Positions 47,973 to 57,301 of a stretch of DNA of 64,000 nt are shown piece after piece. Source of the DNA: Nephrotoma appendiculata. Taxonomy: Eukaryota; Arthropoda; Insecta; Diptera; Tipulidae. Position 1 is the first letter of the stretch. Each line of letters begins with the position of its first letter. The stretch covers positions 153,194,872 to 153,258,871 of the forward strand of contig OX371223.1 in NCBI GenBank assembly GCA_947310385.1. The letters run 5' to 3'. The notes under the pieces were generated by a model. That model worked only from the letters and a program-made list of their open reading frames with translations. It searched no databases and was not told the DNA's origin. A program made the translations under genes and the position numbers.

Positions 47973-49387
47973 ATGTATGTGAAGTTAGCCCAGAATTTCA
48001 TCCCAGAAAAATAAAAAAAATCATCGTGTAACACTAAAAGTGCAATGATGGTGGAATACCCCAGAATTTAATAAGTAATTTCGTTCAATCTCGAATTTTA
48101 TACTACCGCAGAATTTTTTTTCAAATTTTAAATATTAAAATCAAAATTAAGTAAAAATTATAATTCTGGGATTTCATAAAATAACGAAGATCCATTTGTT
48201 GTTCTATAAAAACATGGCTATTTACTGAATGTATTCTATGCGACGCTGAATCGTATACATAATAAGCTCCAGTATAGAAAGGGAATCAAAAAGGTTGGCC
48301 TGATCTGTCTAGATATATCGGTGGCTAGTAACGAAAAGTATTATATTTTAAACAAGGTTGCACAGTTTGTTCTTGGTTCTAGTTTTAATTTCAAACCGAT
48401 TTGCATGTTGTGAATAGAGCTATGACGGTTTGGGTCAGTTTATAGTATTGAATTCATATAATATCCAAAGGGATTCCGCCTGGTATGTCTTTGTGCATCA
48501 GAGGCCAGTAATGGAATGTTTTTGATATTAAGCGTGGTCTTATTTACAATCTCAAGTTAAATGCAAGTGGACTCACGTTAAACAAGCACCCCGTCATGAG
48601 AAGCAGGGCGACTCAAGTTTACTAAGCACCCTATCGTGAGAGGAAAGGGGACTCACTTTAAACAAGCACCAATCGTGAGAGGCAAGAGGACTCACGTTAA
48701 ACAAGCACTCCATCTTGAGAGGCAAGGTAACTCACGCTTACCAGCACCCCATCGTGAGAAACATGAGGACTCAAGTTAAACAAGCAACCCATCGAAAGAG
48801 GCAAGGGGACTAGGTTAAACCAACACCCCATAATGTGAGGCAAGGGGACTTACGTTAAACAAGCACTCCATCGTGATAGGCAAGAGGACTCACGATAAAC
48901 AAGCACCCATCGTGAGCACCCAAACCGTCATACCTCTATTCGCAACATGCAAATCGGTTTGAAATTAAAACCAAAACCAAGAATTAACTGTGCAACCTTG
49001 TTTGGAATATAATAATTTTCGTTGCTAGCTACCAATATATCTAGACAGATCCGGACAACCTTTTTGATTCCCTTTCTATACTGGAGCTTATGTATACGAT
49101 TCAGCGTCGCATAGAATACATTCAGTAAATAGTCTTTTATTGATCATGTTTTTATAGAACAACAAATGGATCTTCGTTATTTTATGAAATCCCAGAATTA
49201 TAATTTTTACTTAATTTTGATTTTAATATTTAAAATTTGAAAAAAAATCTGCGCTAGGATTAAATTTCGAGATTGAACGAAATTACTTATTAAATTCTGG
49301 GCTGCAATATCATTGCAGTTTTACTGTTACCCGATGATTTTTATTTTATTTTTCTGGTATGAAATTCTGGATTTTCTTCACAAGGGT
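47973..49387. mobile_element. 1.4-kb foldback element with internal 39-bp minisatellite
   Basis: Arms of about 470 bp (47973-48440 and 48918-49387) are inverted copies: landmarks AATTTCATMCCAGAAAAATA, ATTCTATGCGACGCTGAATC and CAAACCGATTTGCATGTTG all recur inverted. Termini are ATGTATGTGAAGTTAGC and, inverted, ACCCTTGTGAAG. CCGATTTG flanks both sides (47964-47971, 49388-49395). The loop holds the tandem repeat. No protein is encoded. Confidence 0.85.
48569..48917. repeat. nine units of a ~39-bp minisatellite
   Basis: The unit is approximately GGACTCACGTTAAACAAGCA followed by CCCCATCGTGAGAGGCAAG. Units differ from one another at several positions and by small indels. The array lies exactly between the two arms of the foldback element. 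Confidence 0.9.
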
Positions 49388-49396
49388 CCGATTTGG

Positions 49397-50104
49397 CCTT
49401 AATTAACCTGAGACAAGTGCTCCAAATAATTTAATTTCAGTAGACAGAAAAGTAAATTTTACAAACATTAAGATTTCAATGATTAGAAAAATCGTTTACT
49501 TATTTTTTCGTGTCCCAAATTTCAACACCCTCCAATAATCGAGAAACTATTATATTGTCTGACATTTTTATTTTTGTTATTCTTATATTTAATACTTTGT
49601 TATTTCGGTGATACGTGATCTTATTTTTAAAACACAAATCTAATAAATAAAATACAATCCAATTCACATGAAGAAACAGGAAAATGTAACAAAATGAAAA
49701 ACATATTTTTTGGATCAACCATACAAATACGGAAAAACAAATCGAAGCCAAACAACACGACTTAGAATTCATTGGAAGCTCTTTAATTTTGAAAAATATT
49801 ATACACGTCACCTAATTTACCTCCAGTATCGTTATAGTGCATGGAGACCAATTGTGATGAAATAAATTTTTGTACAATGTATGTCCACAGTTATTTGAAC
49901 CGTATTTCGATCCCAAAAGACTACATAAAGAAATATAAAGAAAACTTTAATTTATCGAGCTTTGCTAAACGAAACATAAAAGAAAACTTTTTGTGCTCTT
50001 CAATCAACGTCATTTTTTGTTCTCGTGTAACGATAACCTAGATAAACATTTTAAACTTTTCTTCTCCATCGCCCGACCGAACGTACGTGTGGTTGAACTT
50101 TTAT
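49397..50104. other. AT-rich noncoding stretch
   Basis: Nothing supported. Confidence 0.4.
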
Positions 50105-50402
50105 ATCCCTTTAGTGATTTACTAACACAATTGTGCTGGTAGGGCAAAAGTACCATGTCAAAAATTTAGTTTTGTATGTTTTTTGAACCAACTTACACAT
50201 TTGTGAATTCCTTTTTAACTTATTTTCCTCCGAAAAAAACACTATATATATACACACAATTGTGTTGGTTTTACTTCAAATCAAGCGAAATTTTTTATCA
50301 ACAACGCCATTACATACTATGGTTTTTTACTCACACGTTTGTGTGGGTTGGACTGAAACTGAGCCAATTTTTTTGTTTTCTTGGTTGAAAAAGGGATATA
50401 TG
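50105..50402. repeat. ~300-bp dispersed repeat, copy 2
   Basis: Same family and orientation as 40600-40912: starts TATCCCTTTAGTG, contains TTACTAACACAATTGTGC, GTTTTGTATGTTTTTTGAAC and TACTTCAAATCAAGCGAAAT, and ends AAAAAGGGATATA. Confidence 0.75.
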
Positions 50403-51109
50403 TACGAGCACTCATTCTCGATTTATGCACAACTTGTTTTTTTTATAAATTGCATCCCCACTCGACTACATAATATATAGATATTCACCCAAACGAAAGG
50501 TGCTCCCTATACACTTGTAGTCTTCAAATGTGATTTTATTTTTATAATTTAAGAACCGAACAGTTTCAGATTTTATTTTTTTTGTATTGTTTTGTATTAT
50601 TTAGCTGCTGGCGACTTACTAAACAGACATTTCAATTTATTTCTAAAATAACACAAAAGTATTGTATAAAACAGTAAACAAAAATTAAAAGCAAAAAAAA
50701 ATAGAAACTTAAGCAAAGCATGGTACTATAGAGGAAATAAGTGGAAAACGGTATGAAGAAGACAAACATGGAAAATTTTGCCATAAAAAAGATTTTAGTT
50801 CATGTCAGAATGGATAAAACACTTTGTGTATTTTTGTCTTGAAACAATAGAAATCCATTTTTTTGCCGTTTGTATTCTTGAACGGAGCGCACACAGAGCG
50901 AACAGATTCCATTGTGGCCGAGCAGATATAATTTAATGTTTTTTATAGGTATATGGTTATGCCGCATTTTTTACTATATGGTATAGCGTACAGCAATAAA
51001 ACTAACTAAATTGGATCTGTGCGGTACAGCCATAAAAAATATTACTTTGTTGATATTTTTTTATTTGAGGCTCAATAAAATGCTTCATTGTTTAAATTTC
51101 AATGGAAAT
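50403..51109. other. AT-rich noncoding stretch
   Basis: Nothing supported. Confidence 0.4.
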
Positions 51110-51495
51110 TCAGATGTATCGAGTGTTACATAGATTCTTAATATGTGTTCTACAAAACATATGTGAACACATTTCAGTAGCAACTTCGCTTTCGTAAATA
51201 ACTTGAGGATTCTCCTTCATCGGTAAAGTTGAAGCATCTAGTCTGACCTTCATTTCGTTTAAGTATCCAATTAACAAACCACGATTTACATAGTCTGTTG
51301 GCTTCAATTTTGTATGGATGCACATGAACATGCGAAATGCGTTTTAATGTGCGTCTCAGTAGGATGTCCATGTCGACCAAAACTCTCACGTAATTTAAAA
51401 AATGTTTTTGTTTTTGGACGAATATTTTCATAATAAATTTGGACAATCAAAATGCGTTGTTGTGTTGTTATGATGATAAATTGAATGTTTAGCAC
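51110..51495 (-). pseudogene. DDE transposase relic, N-terminal half (minus strand)
   Basis: Broken minus-strand frames read TQQRILIVQIYYENIRP, FGRHGHPTETHIKTHF, then HVHPYKIEANRLCKSWFVNW and FNFTDEGESSSYLRKRSC. This is the order in a family common in arthropods: TTEQR-type helix-turn-helix (DUF4817-like), HPYK linker, then the first catalytic Asp in a DEA-like context. The C-terminal half lies close by on the opposite strand. Several stops and frameshifts. Confidence 0.55.
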
Positions 51496-51649
51496 AGATA
51501 AGATTATGACTAAAATTCATCGATTGAAAAAAGGACCAACAGATAGCCCATCCTGTATTGTGACAAATATGGTAAGCTAAAGTCCCAAAATACGAATTTT
51601 GGGGAATGACTTATACCATAGTTTGCCTGGTTGTTTTGTTAACTCATTA

Positions 51650-51890
51650 TTAACTCAACGAACGGTAAGAGAATACTTGGATGGTTAATTCTGGTTAAAA
51701 TGGTTTAGAGGTGGCCCTCTTCCTTTACCCTTTGGTCCCCAGATCTCACACCTCGAGATTTATACGTCTGGGGAAGTGCTAAGGAATTGATGTATCCACT
51801 TTGAGACTTTGCACAACAACCGTGGGGGTCATTTTGAACAAAATGTAATAAATGAACTTGATTATTATTTTATCAATAACTTAAAGGTAT
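51650..51890 (+). pseudogene. DDE transposase relic, C-terminal half (plus strand)
   Basis: TVREYLDG, then FRGGPLPLPFGPQISHLEIY and RGGHFEQNVINELDYYF resemble the end of the same family (VREYLD, the GGP..WP.RSPDLTPLDF block with the last catalytic residue, and the closing GGHFE). It lies head-to-head with the N-terminal half at 51110-51495. Confidence 0.55.
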
Positions 51891-52471
51891 TTTTTTAACC
51901 CTGAAACAAATAATCCTGACAAAATAGATTTCGTCCACAAAATGAATGACTTCTATGGCTGTAGTATGCCATTGGAACAGGCATACACTAGATAATTTAA
52001 AAAAACGTTATCTCCAAAATAATTTTTTTTTAATGAATTTAGATGGTGACATTTTTCGTACTTCTACACATTTTTAGGATTTGGTAGCCCATAACTAATT
52101 TTTCTTAAACCAGTTGTATTAAATAATGACTTATTTAGAATAACACAGTGCCAGCCGCATACACGGCGATACCCATTTCTGGGAGAATTGAAAATCTAGA
52201 GGGCTCCCGTGACAAACGTATATCAATATACACCTTTCAATAAAATTTTCATTCGTTCCACTTTCATGTCGGTATTAGTCAAGTACTACCGCGTAACTTA
52301 CAGCTGCTTTTATATTCAGAGTGCACAAGGGCAAACATTCTAATAATCTTTTTTGGGGGAACCGGAGATCTTTAGGATGCTGCTGCCATTATATATTAAC
52401 CTTTAATCAAAATTTGCATTAGATTTACTTCCATGCCGAAATTATTCAACTACTGATGTAAACTACAAACT
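51891..52471. repeat. diverged duplication, ~175-bp spacing
   Basis: ACCTTTCAATAAAATTTTCATT at about 52232 and ACCTTTAATCAAAATTTGCATT at about 52401 begin two similar blocks that continue through TTCATGTCGG/TTCCATGCCG. The rest of the stretch is AT-rich without features. Confidence 0.4.
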
Positions 52472-52499
52472 TAACATATATTATGTCTGTGAAGTTAGC

Positions 52500-53792
52500 A
52501 CCGGTGTGAAGTTTTTGGACAAAAATTTACGCGAGTGTTCTTTGTGAAGTTTTTGGACACATTTTTATTTCTTGGACAAAATTTTTTGTAAGTGTGCAAT
52601 TTTAACAGTGTATTTATTTTATATTAAAATCGAAATAATATTGATAATAAATATTGATAAAACAAAAGAAATTGTTTAACATTAAAAAATCTAAAATGCT
52701 CATTATTATAAATTTTTCATTAAATCACGTACCATACTGTAAAAAATGATACACCAAATAGCAAAAATCTCAGAGATTGGCTCGCATAGTGACTATATAC
52801 GTTCGAAAGGGAATACTTTGAGCTATTTAAATCAGTTAGCCCCATCTCGAAATGATGAACTAGGCTCATGTATTGAATTTTTAAAGTTTTACCAATATAG
52901 CGAGTGTGCGTGTCCACGGATGTTCTACTGCTCTAAGCCAAATAGCTACTACTATGCGAGCCAATCTCTGAGATTTTTGCTATTTGGCTTAGAGCAGTAG
53001 AACATCCGTGGACACGCACACTCGCTATATTGGTAAAACTTTAAAAATTCAATACATGAGCCTAGTTCATCATTTCGAGATGGAACTAACTGATTTAAAT
53101 AGCTCAAAGTATCCCTCTTCGAACGTATATAGTCACTATGCGAGCCAATCTCTGAGATTTTTGCTATTTGGCTTAGAGCAGTAGAACATCCGTGGACACG
53201 CACACTCGCTATATTGGTAAAACTTTAAAAATTCAATACATGAGCCTAGTTCATCATTTCGAGATCGGGCTACTGATTTAAATAGCTAAAAGTATCACCT
53301 TTCGAACGTATATAGTCACTATGCGAGCCAATCTCTGAGATTTTTGTTATTTGGCTTAGAGCAGTAGAACATCCGTGGACACGTAGACTCGCTATATTGG
53401 TAAAACTTTAAAAATTCAATACATGAGCCTAGTTCATCATTTCGAGATGGGGCTAACTGATTTATATAGCTCAAAGTATCCCCTTTCGAACGTATATAGT
53501 CACTATGCGAGCCAATCTCTGAGATTTTTGCTATTTGGTGTATCATTTTATACAGTATGGTACGTGATTTATTGAAAAATTTATAATAATGAGCATTTTA
53601 GATTTTTTAATGTTAAACAATTTCTTTTGTTTTATCAATATTTATTATCAATATTATTTCGATTTTAATATAAAATAAATACACTGTTAAAATTGCACAC
53701 TTACAAAAAATTTTGTCCAAGAAATAAAAATGTGTCCAAAAACTTCACAAAGAACACTCGCGTAAATTTTTGTCCAAAAACTTCACACCGGT
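52500..53792. mobile_element. 1.3-kb foldback element inserted in the outer element's terminus
   Basis: Both ends read ACCGGTGTGAAGTTTTTGG. The outer arms 52500-52747 and 53545-53792 are 248-bp inverted repeats with only a few mismatches seen. The 9-bp target duplication is GAAGTTAGC (52491-52499 and 53793-53801), part of the outer element's own terminus. Between the arms lie ~184-bp units, one in direct and the rest in inverted orientation. No coding function; open frames here are the repeat itself. Confidence 0.9.
52748..53544. repeat. ~184-bp units in inverted arrangement
   Basis: GCCAATCTCTGAGATTTTTG recurs at 52960, 53144, 53327 and 53510 (184, 183 and 183 bases apart). The inverted form CAAAAATCTCAGAGATTGGC starts near 52761. 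Each unit also contains GAACGTATATAGTCACTATG and CATCCGTGGACACG. Confidence 0.95.
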
Positions 53793-54173
53793 GAAGTTAG
53801 CCCGAAAAATATCACGAAAAAATGCGATGGCAGCACTATAAAACGAATATCACGACATTTTTCAGTGTCATTCCGTAAAATTTTCTATATCACGTTAGTT
53901 TTGAATGTCATCCCGAATTTTTTTTACTATCATGACATTTTTACTATCATGATATATTTTTTTTTTTTGTTATCTCGAAAAAGAATTCGAATACAGAAAA
54001 TTTCAGTAAACAAATAGCGACAGGTGTTCGAAACATCCCGAAACCAAAAAAATATTGAAGCGCAGCAATTTATATCACGAGAAATTAATTTAATAACAAA
54101 TAATTTACTGACGTGGTTAATCTAAAAATGCAAAATCAAGCACTCTGGTTATTAGTAAGAAAACAATTATTGT

Positions 54174-54295
54174 GGATCAAGTTTTTGAGTCAAATTTTAG
54201 ATATAGTCGTGTGAAGTCGTTGTAGATATCAAGTAACAGAGCAAGGTTGGTATGGAATTTGTAAAGGAAGGATCCACCTTTCAAACGCCAAAATT
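54174..54295. repeat. sub-terminal repeat of the outer foldback element, left
   Basis: GAGTCAAATTTTAGATATAG, then GTTGTAGATATCAAGTAACA and GGTATGGAATTTG and GGAAGGATCC appear here and, inverted, at 57066-57200 and 60065-60190. It reads MEF VKEGSTFQTPK in one frame, and the right-hand copy reads MEFVEEGSTFQTPK. Confidence 0.7.
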
Positions 54296-54861
54296 TTTCG
54301 TAGTTGTTTGGATTTTTCAGTAATTAGAGGTTGGCCACATGCTTCTAATGATAATCGTGCTTCTGATGTAAACATTGCATATTATAATAAATTAATAACC
54401 ACTTTTCTTGGACACACTTTTTATTTTATGATTTGCTATCTAGGGACAGTATATTTACAAAAAATAATCTTCATTGCGGCTTAAAATCAAATTAACATCG
54501 TTAAGGTAATTTTCAATTAATTTTTAAAAGTTTTATGGCCCGATTTTGAAATTGTAAAAATTCTATAGCTTCAAATTTATAGAAATTGCTTATAGAGAAA
54601 AACGTGCAGGGTTCTAAAAATTTAAATTCACAAACTGTAAATTTTTCGCCGTTGTTAATCAATACGAAATAAATTCGCAGCTCTAACCGAACTATATTTT
54701 ATTTTAAAATATTCTATCAATTTCGATGGCGGCACTCGAATATTCATATAAACTTTATTAATAAAGTTTTTCTGTGTATACTTAATAAACACATTTTTAT
54801 TAATCACTTGTTTTTTGTTTCGCAGAATATTTTGAATATTTTTCAAAAAGTTTAAAAAATC

Positions 54862-54900
54862 ACTCGATCGATTTCGACTTGTTAGGTCATCATCAGGAGT
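54862..54900 (-). ncRNA. hammerhead-ribozyme-like motif at the 3' end of the Penelope-like element
   Basis: Minus strand, 39 bases. ACTC, then CTGATGA, then a short stem GAC/GTC with loop CTAACAA, then GAAA, then a two-base-pair hairpin (AT-CG-AT), C, and GAGT pairing with the initial ACTC. All core nucleotides of a hammerhead (CUGAUGA, GAAA and an AUC cleavage triplet) are present. Helix III is minimal, as known for hammerheads of Penelope-like elements. An extra U between CUGAUGA and helix II is unusual. Activity is unproven. Confidence 0.6.
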
Positions 54901-55049
54901 ATCTACTGATTTGTATTAGTAAAAATTTTGTTATATATAGTAGAAAAAAGCAAAATATAAATAAAAGAAGGAGGGACAAAAAATAAGCAATAAAAATTAA
55001 ACTACGGATCGCGCAGGTAGGCGATGAGTCATAGGTTGAGTAACAAAAT

Positions 55050-56876
55050 TCAAGATATATTATTGCGTACGTGAGAATAGAAAAGGGCGGGGTCTGTAAT
55101 TGGTGAGAACCGGATTTCTCTCTGTTCGTTAAGGATATTTTGGTTAAGAAATATTGATTTTCTAATTTCGTAAGATTCTAAGGTATCTAATGTCGCGTAC
55201 ATGACATCGGAAACAAATATTTCCATACTCGCTAACGAACTCAAAACCAATCAAAGTATTTGAAATGCTTTGTACCACGCCTACTTGTTCCGAACTCGAG
55301 TTGAAATTGTTTTATCTTTGTTGTTGTTTTAATACATTTTGTGTGTTTCCATAGAATTTTTTCCGAACTAACTCACTATGTCATGAACGCACTATAAACG
55401 TCTGCCTTTGGGTTGTATATGTAGTATGTCTAAATTGTTCAAGCTAGCTGTATGATTTTCCGAAGTTAAATGGTTATGGAAAGTTGATTGATTGCAACCA
55501 GATAAATGTTCTTTAGCTCTAACTCCAAAATTGCCCTATAGACACCAGATTTGGAACGGCGATCAACTCTAGGTTTATTGTTAAAAATCATTTTCTTTAT
55601 TGTGTTATTATTATAAAAAACAAAACTAATATTGGTATAATTGGACACGATGTTGCTAATCCGTTGGCTCGTTTTTCCTATATACTCTAAGCGACGCCAA
55701 TTTTCGAGCGTTGGACTATCCGGTGGATAAATACCCGTTAGAGTTTTACGCTTTAGCTTTTTATTTAATAACTTTAATATAGTCCTAGTTGCATATCCGT
55801 TATTCGTTGCTATTTGAAGAATTATGTTAAGCTCAGTGTTGTAATTTGAATTTGTCAAAGGGATGTTTATTAGTCTGTCTATGAGTGAGTGGAAAGCTGA
55901 CATTTTAATATTATGAGGATGGTTTGAAGAACTAGGGATAACAGCGTCTGTATACGTGGGTTTCCGATAAATTTTGAAGTCTAAAGATGAATTAATCCTG
56001 GTTATTGTTATATCCAGAAAATTAATAAATTTATTTTCTTCTTTTTCTAACGTAAAATCAATGGTGGGATATTGAGAATTTAACCAAGTAAGGAAATAGT
56101 CTAACAGTCTATCAGTTCCATTCCATAGATATATATGTCATCAACATATCTATACCAAAAGATTATATGACGAAAATATGGATTGTTATTTGATATGATC
56201 ATTTGTTCGAAGAAACTCATGAAAATTTCAGCCAACAAAGGTGACAGAGGGGAGCCCTTGGGTAGACCATCAGCGAATTTGAAATATGTATTATCAAAAC
56301 AGAAATTATTTTGTTTAATACAAGTCTCAAAAACTAACTTCAGTTCACGACGTAAGCTTTCATCTACAACATCCCTATCGGTAATTACAAACTATTTGGG
56401 ACAAAGTATTAATTGGAATAGAAGTGAAAAGACTGGCAACGTCAAATGAAACTAGTTTTGAATGTAACGGAATGTCGACGTCTTGAATTTTGTTAATCAA
56501 TTCTACCGAGTTCTTAACCGAGTAAGCCGAAAAAAAATTAGTATGACAATTGAAAAAATTTATGAAACCCTTACCTAGCTTGTAGGCAGGAGCATTGCAA
56601 TACGCTACTATTGGTCTAATCGGAATGCCTTCCTTATGGATTTTTGGTAAACCATAAAGGATCGGGGCAGATGGATTCATGACAGAGTACTTCCAACCAG
56701 TTCCATCAAATAACTTCTGGCATTAGTTGATACACTTACTAACCGAAGTCTTAAAAGACTTAGTTGGATCTTTGCCAAGCTCTATTGCTTTGCTTTCTGT
56801 AATAAAATCATAGATTTTATTGCAGTAATCGACTTTTTTGAGCACGGTAATTGTCGGAGCACGGTAATCTCGAAAC
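55050..56876 (-). pseudogene. Penelope-like reverse transcriptase / endonuclease, frameshifted
   Basis: From 56876 down: LSFRDYRAPTITVLKKVDYC and KDPTKSFKTSV before a stop near 56720, then 56375-56680 with ILYGLPKIHKEGIPIRPIV and KLVSFDVASLFTSIPI. The next ~470 bases in broken frames include FADGLPKGSPLSPLLAEIFM and a YVDDI catalytic motif, with IYRKPTYTDA further on. The frame 55466-55903 has LLNKKLKRKTLTGI and KSGVYR, the GIY start of the endonuclease. A shifted frame has EHLSGCNQSTFHNHL and LDILHIQPKGRRL. The last part, in frame 55050-55250, is ATLDTLESYEIRKS and NILNEQ. The YIG block is largely lost. These elements prime on exposed 3' ends. Several frameshifts and stops. Confidence 0.8.
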
Positions 56877-57065
56877 GACAATTGTCATTAGCTTCAATAT
56901 TTGTTAATATAGACATGCTAATAGTAAAGACATATATATGCAAAAACCGTTTCGGAAAATGACAATTTTTCGCAGACTAGATATCCGTTTTCGTTCCGCT
57001 TGTCACAAGTATCGTTTTGCTTAGCTATTCACTTAGTTTATCTTATTATAATCACAGAAAACCAA

Positions 57066-57200
57066 TTCCAGTTCGACAAATTCCATACCAACCTTGCTCT
57101 GTTAATTGATATCTACAACGACTTCGCACGACTATATCTAAAATTTGACTCATAGACTTGATTTAAAATTTTGGGCATTTGAAAAATGGATCCTTCCTAA
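57066..57200. repeat. sub-terminal repeat of the outer foldback element, internal copy
   Basis: ACAAATTCCATACCAACCTT, ATATCTACAACGACTTC and AAATTTGACTCATAGACTTG, inverted relative to 54174-54295 and direct relative to 60065-60190. Confidence 0.7.
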
Positions 57201-57301
57201 ATTTGGACTAAAAAGGTAATAGAGATCTGTCTCACAATGGCATCGTCGCGAAATACATTTACGTTGTAAATTTTCGATGCATTTTTTTTCAAGATCTCAA
57301 T

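Larger units (their letters stand above)
54862..56880 (-). mobile_element. Penelope-like retroelement, 5'-truncated
   Basis: Reverse transcriptase and a worn GIY-YIG-type region lie in order on the minus strand, ending in the hammerhead-like motif. No second copy of the motif was seen upstream, so the 5' end appears to be missing. It lies within the outer foldback element. Confidence 0.8.

Noticed and set aside
48569..48917. Regular ~39-bp repeats that look like a CRISPR array
   Set aside because: The repeats are contiguous with no unique spacers, vary between units and sit between the arms of a foldback element in eukaryotic DNA.
49500..50041. Two frames of 103 and 66 codons as genes
   Set aside because: The composition follows A/T-rich DNA, and there is no motif, start context or splice evidence.
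52746..53546. Four similar 75-84 codon frames as a small gene family
   Set aside because: They are translations of the 184-bp repeat in opposite orientations, and the same words exist on both strands.
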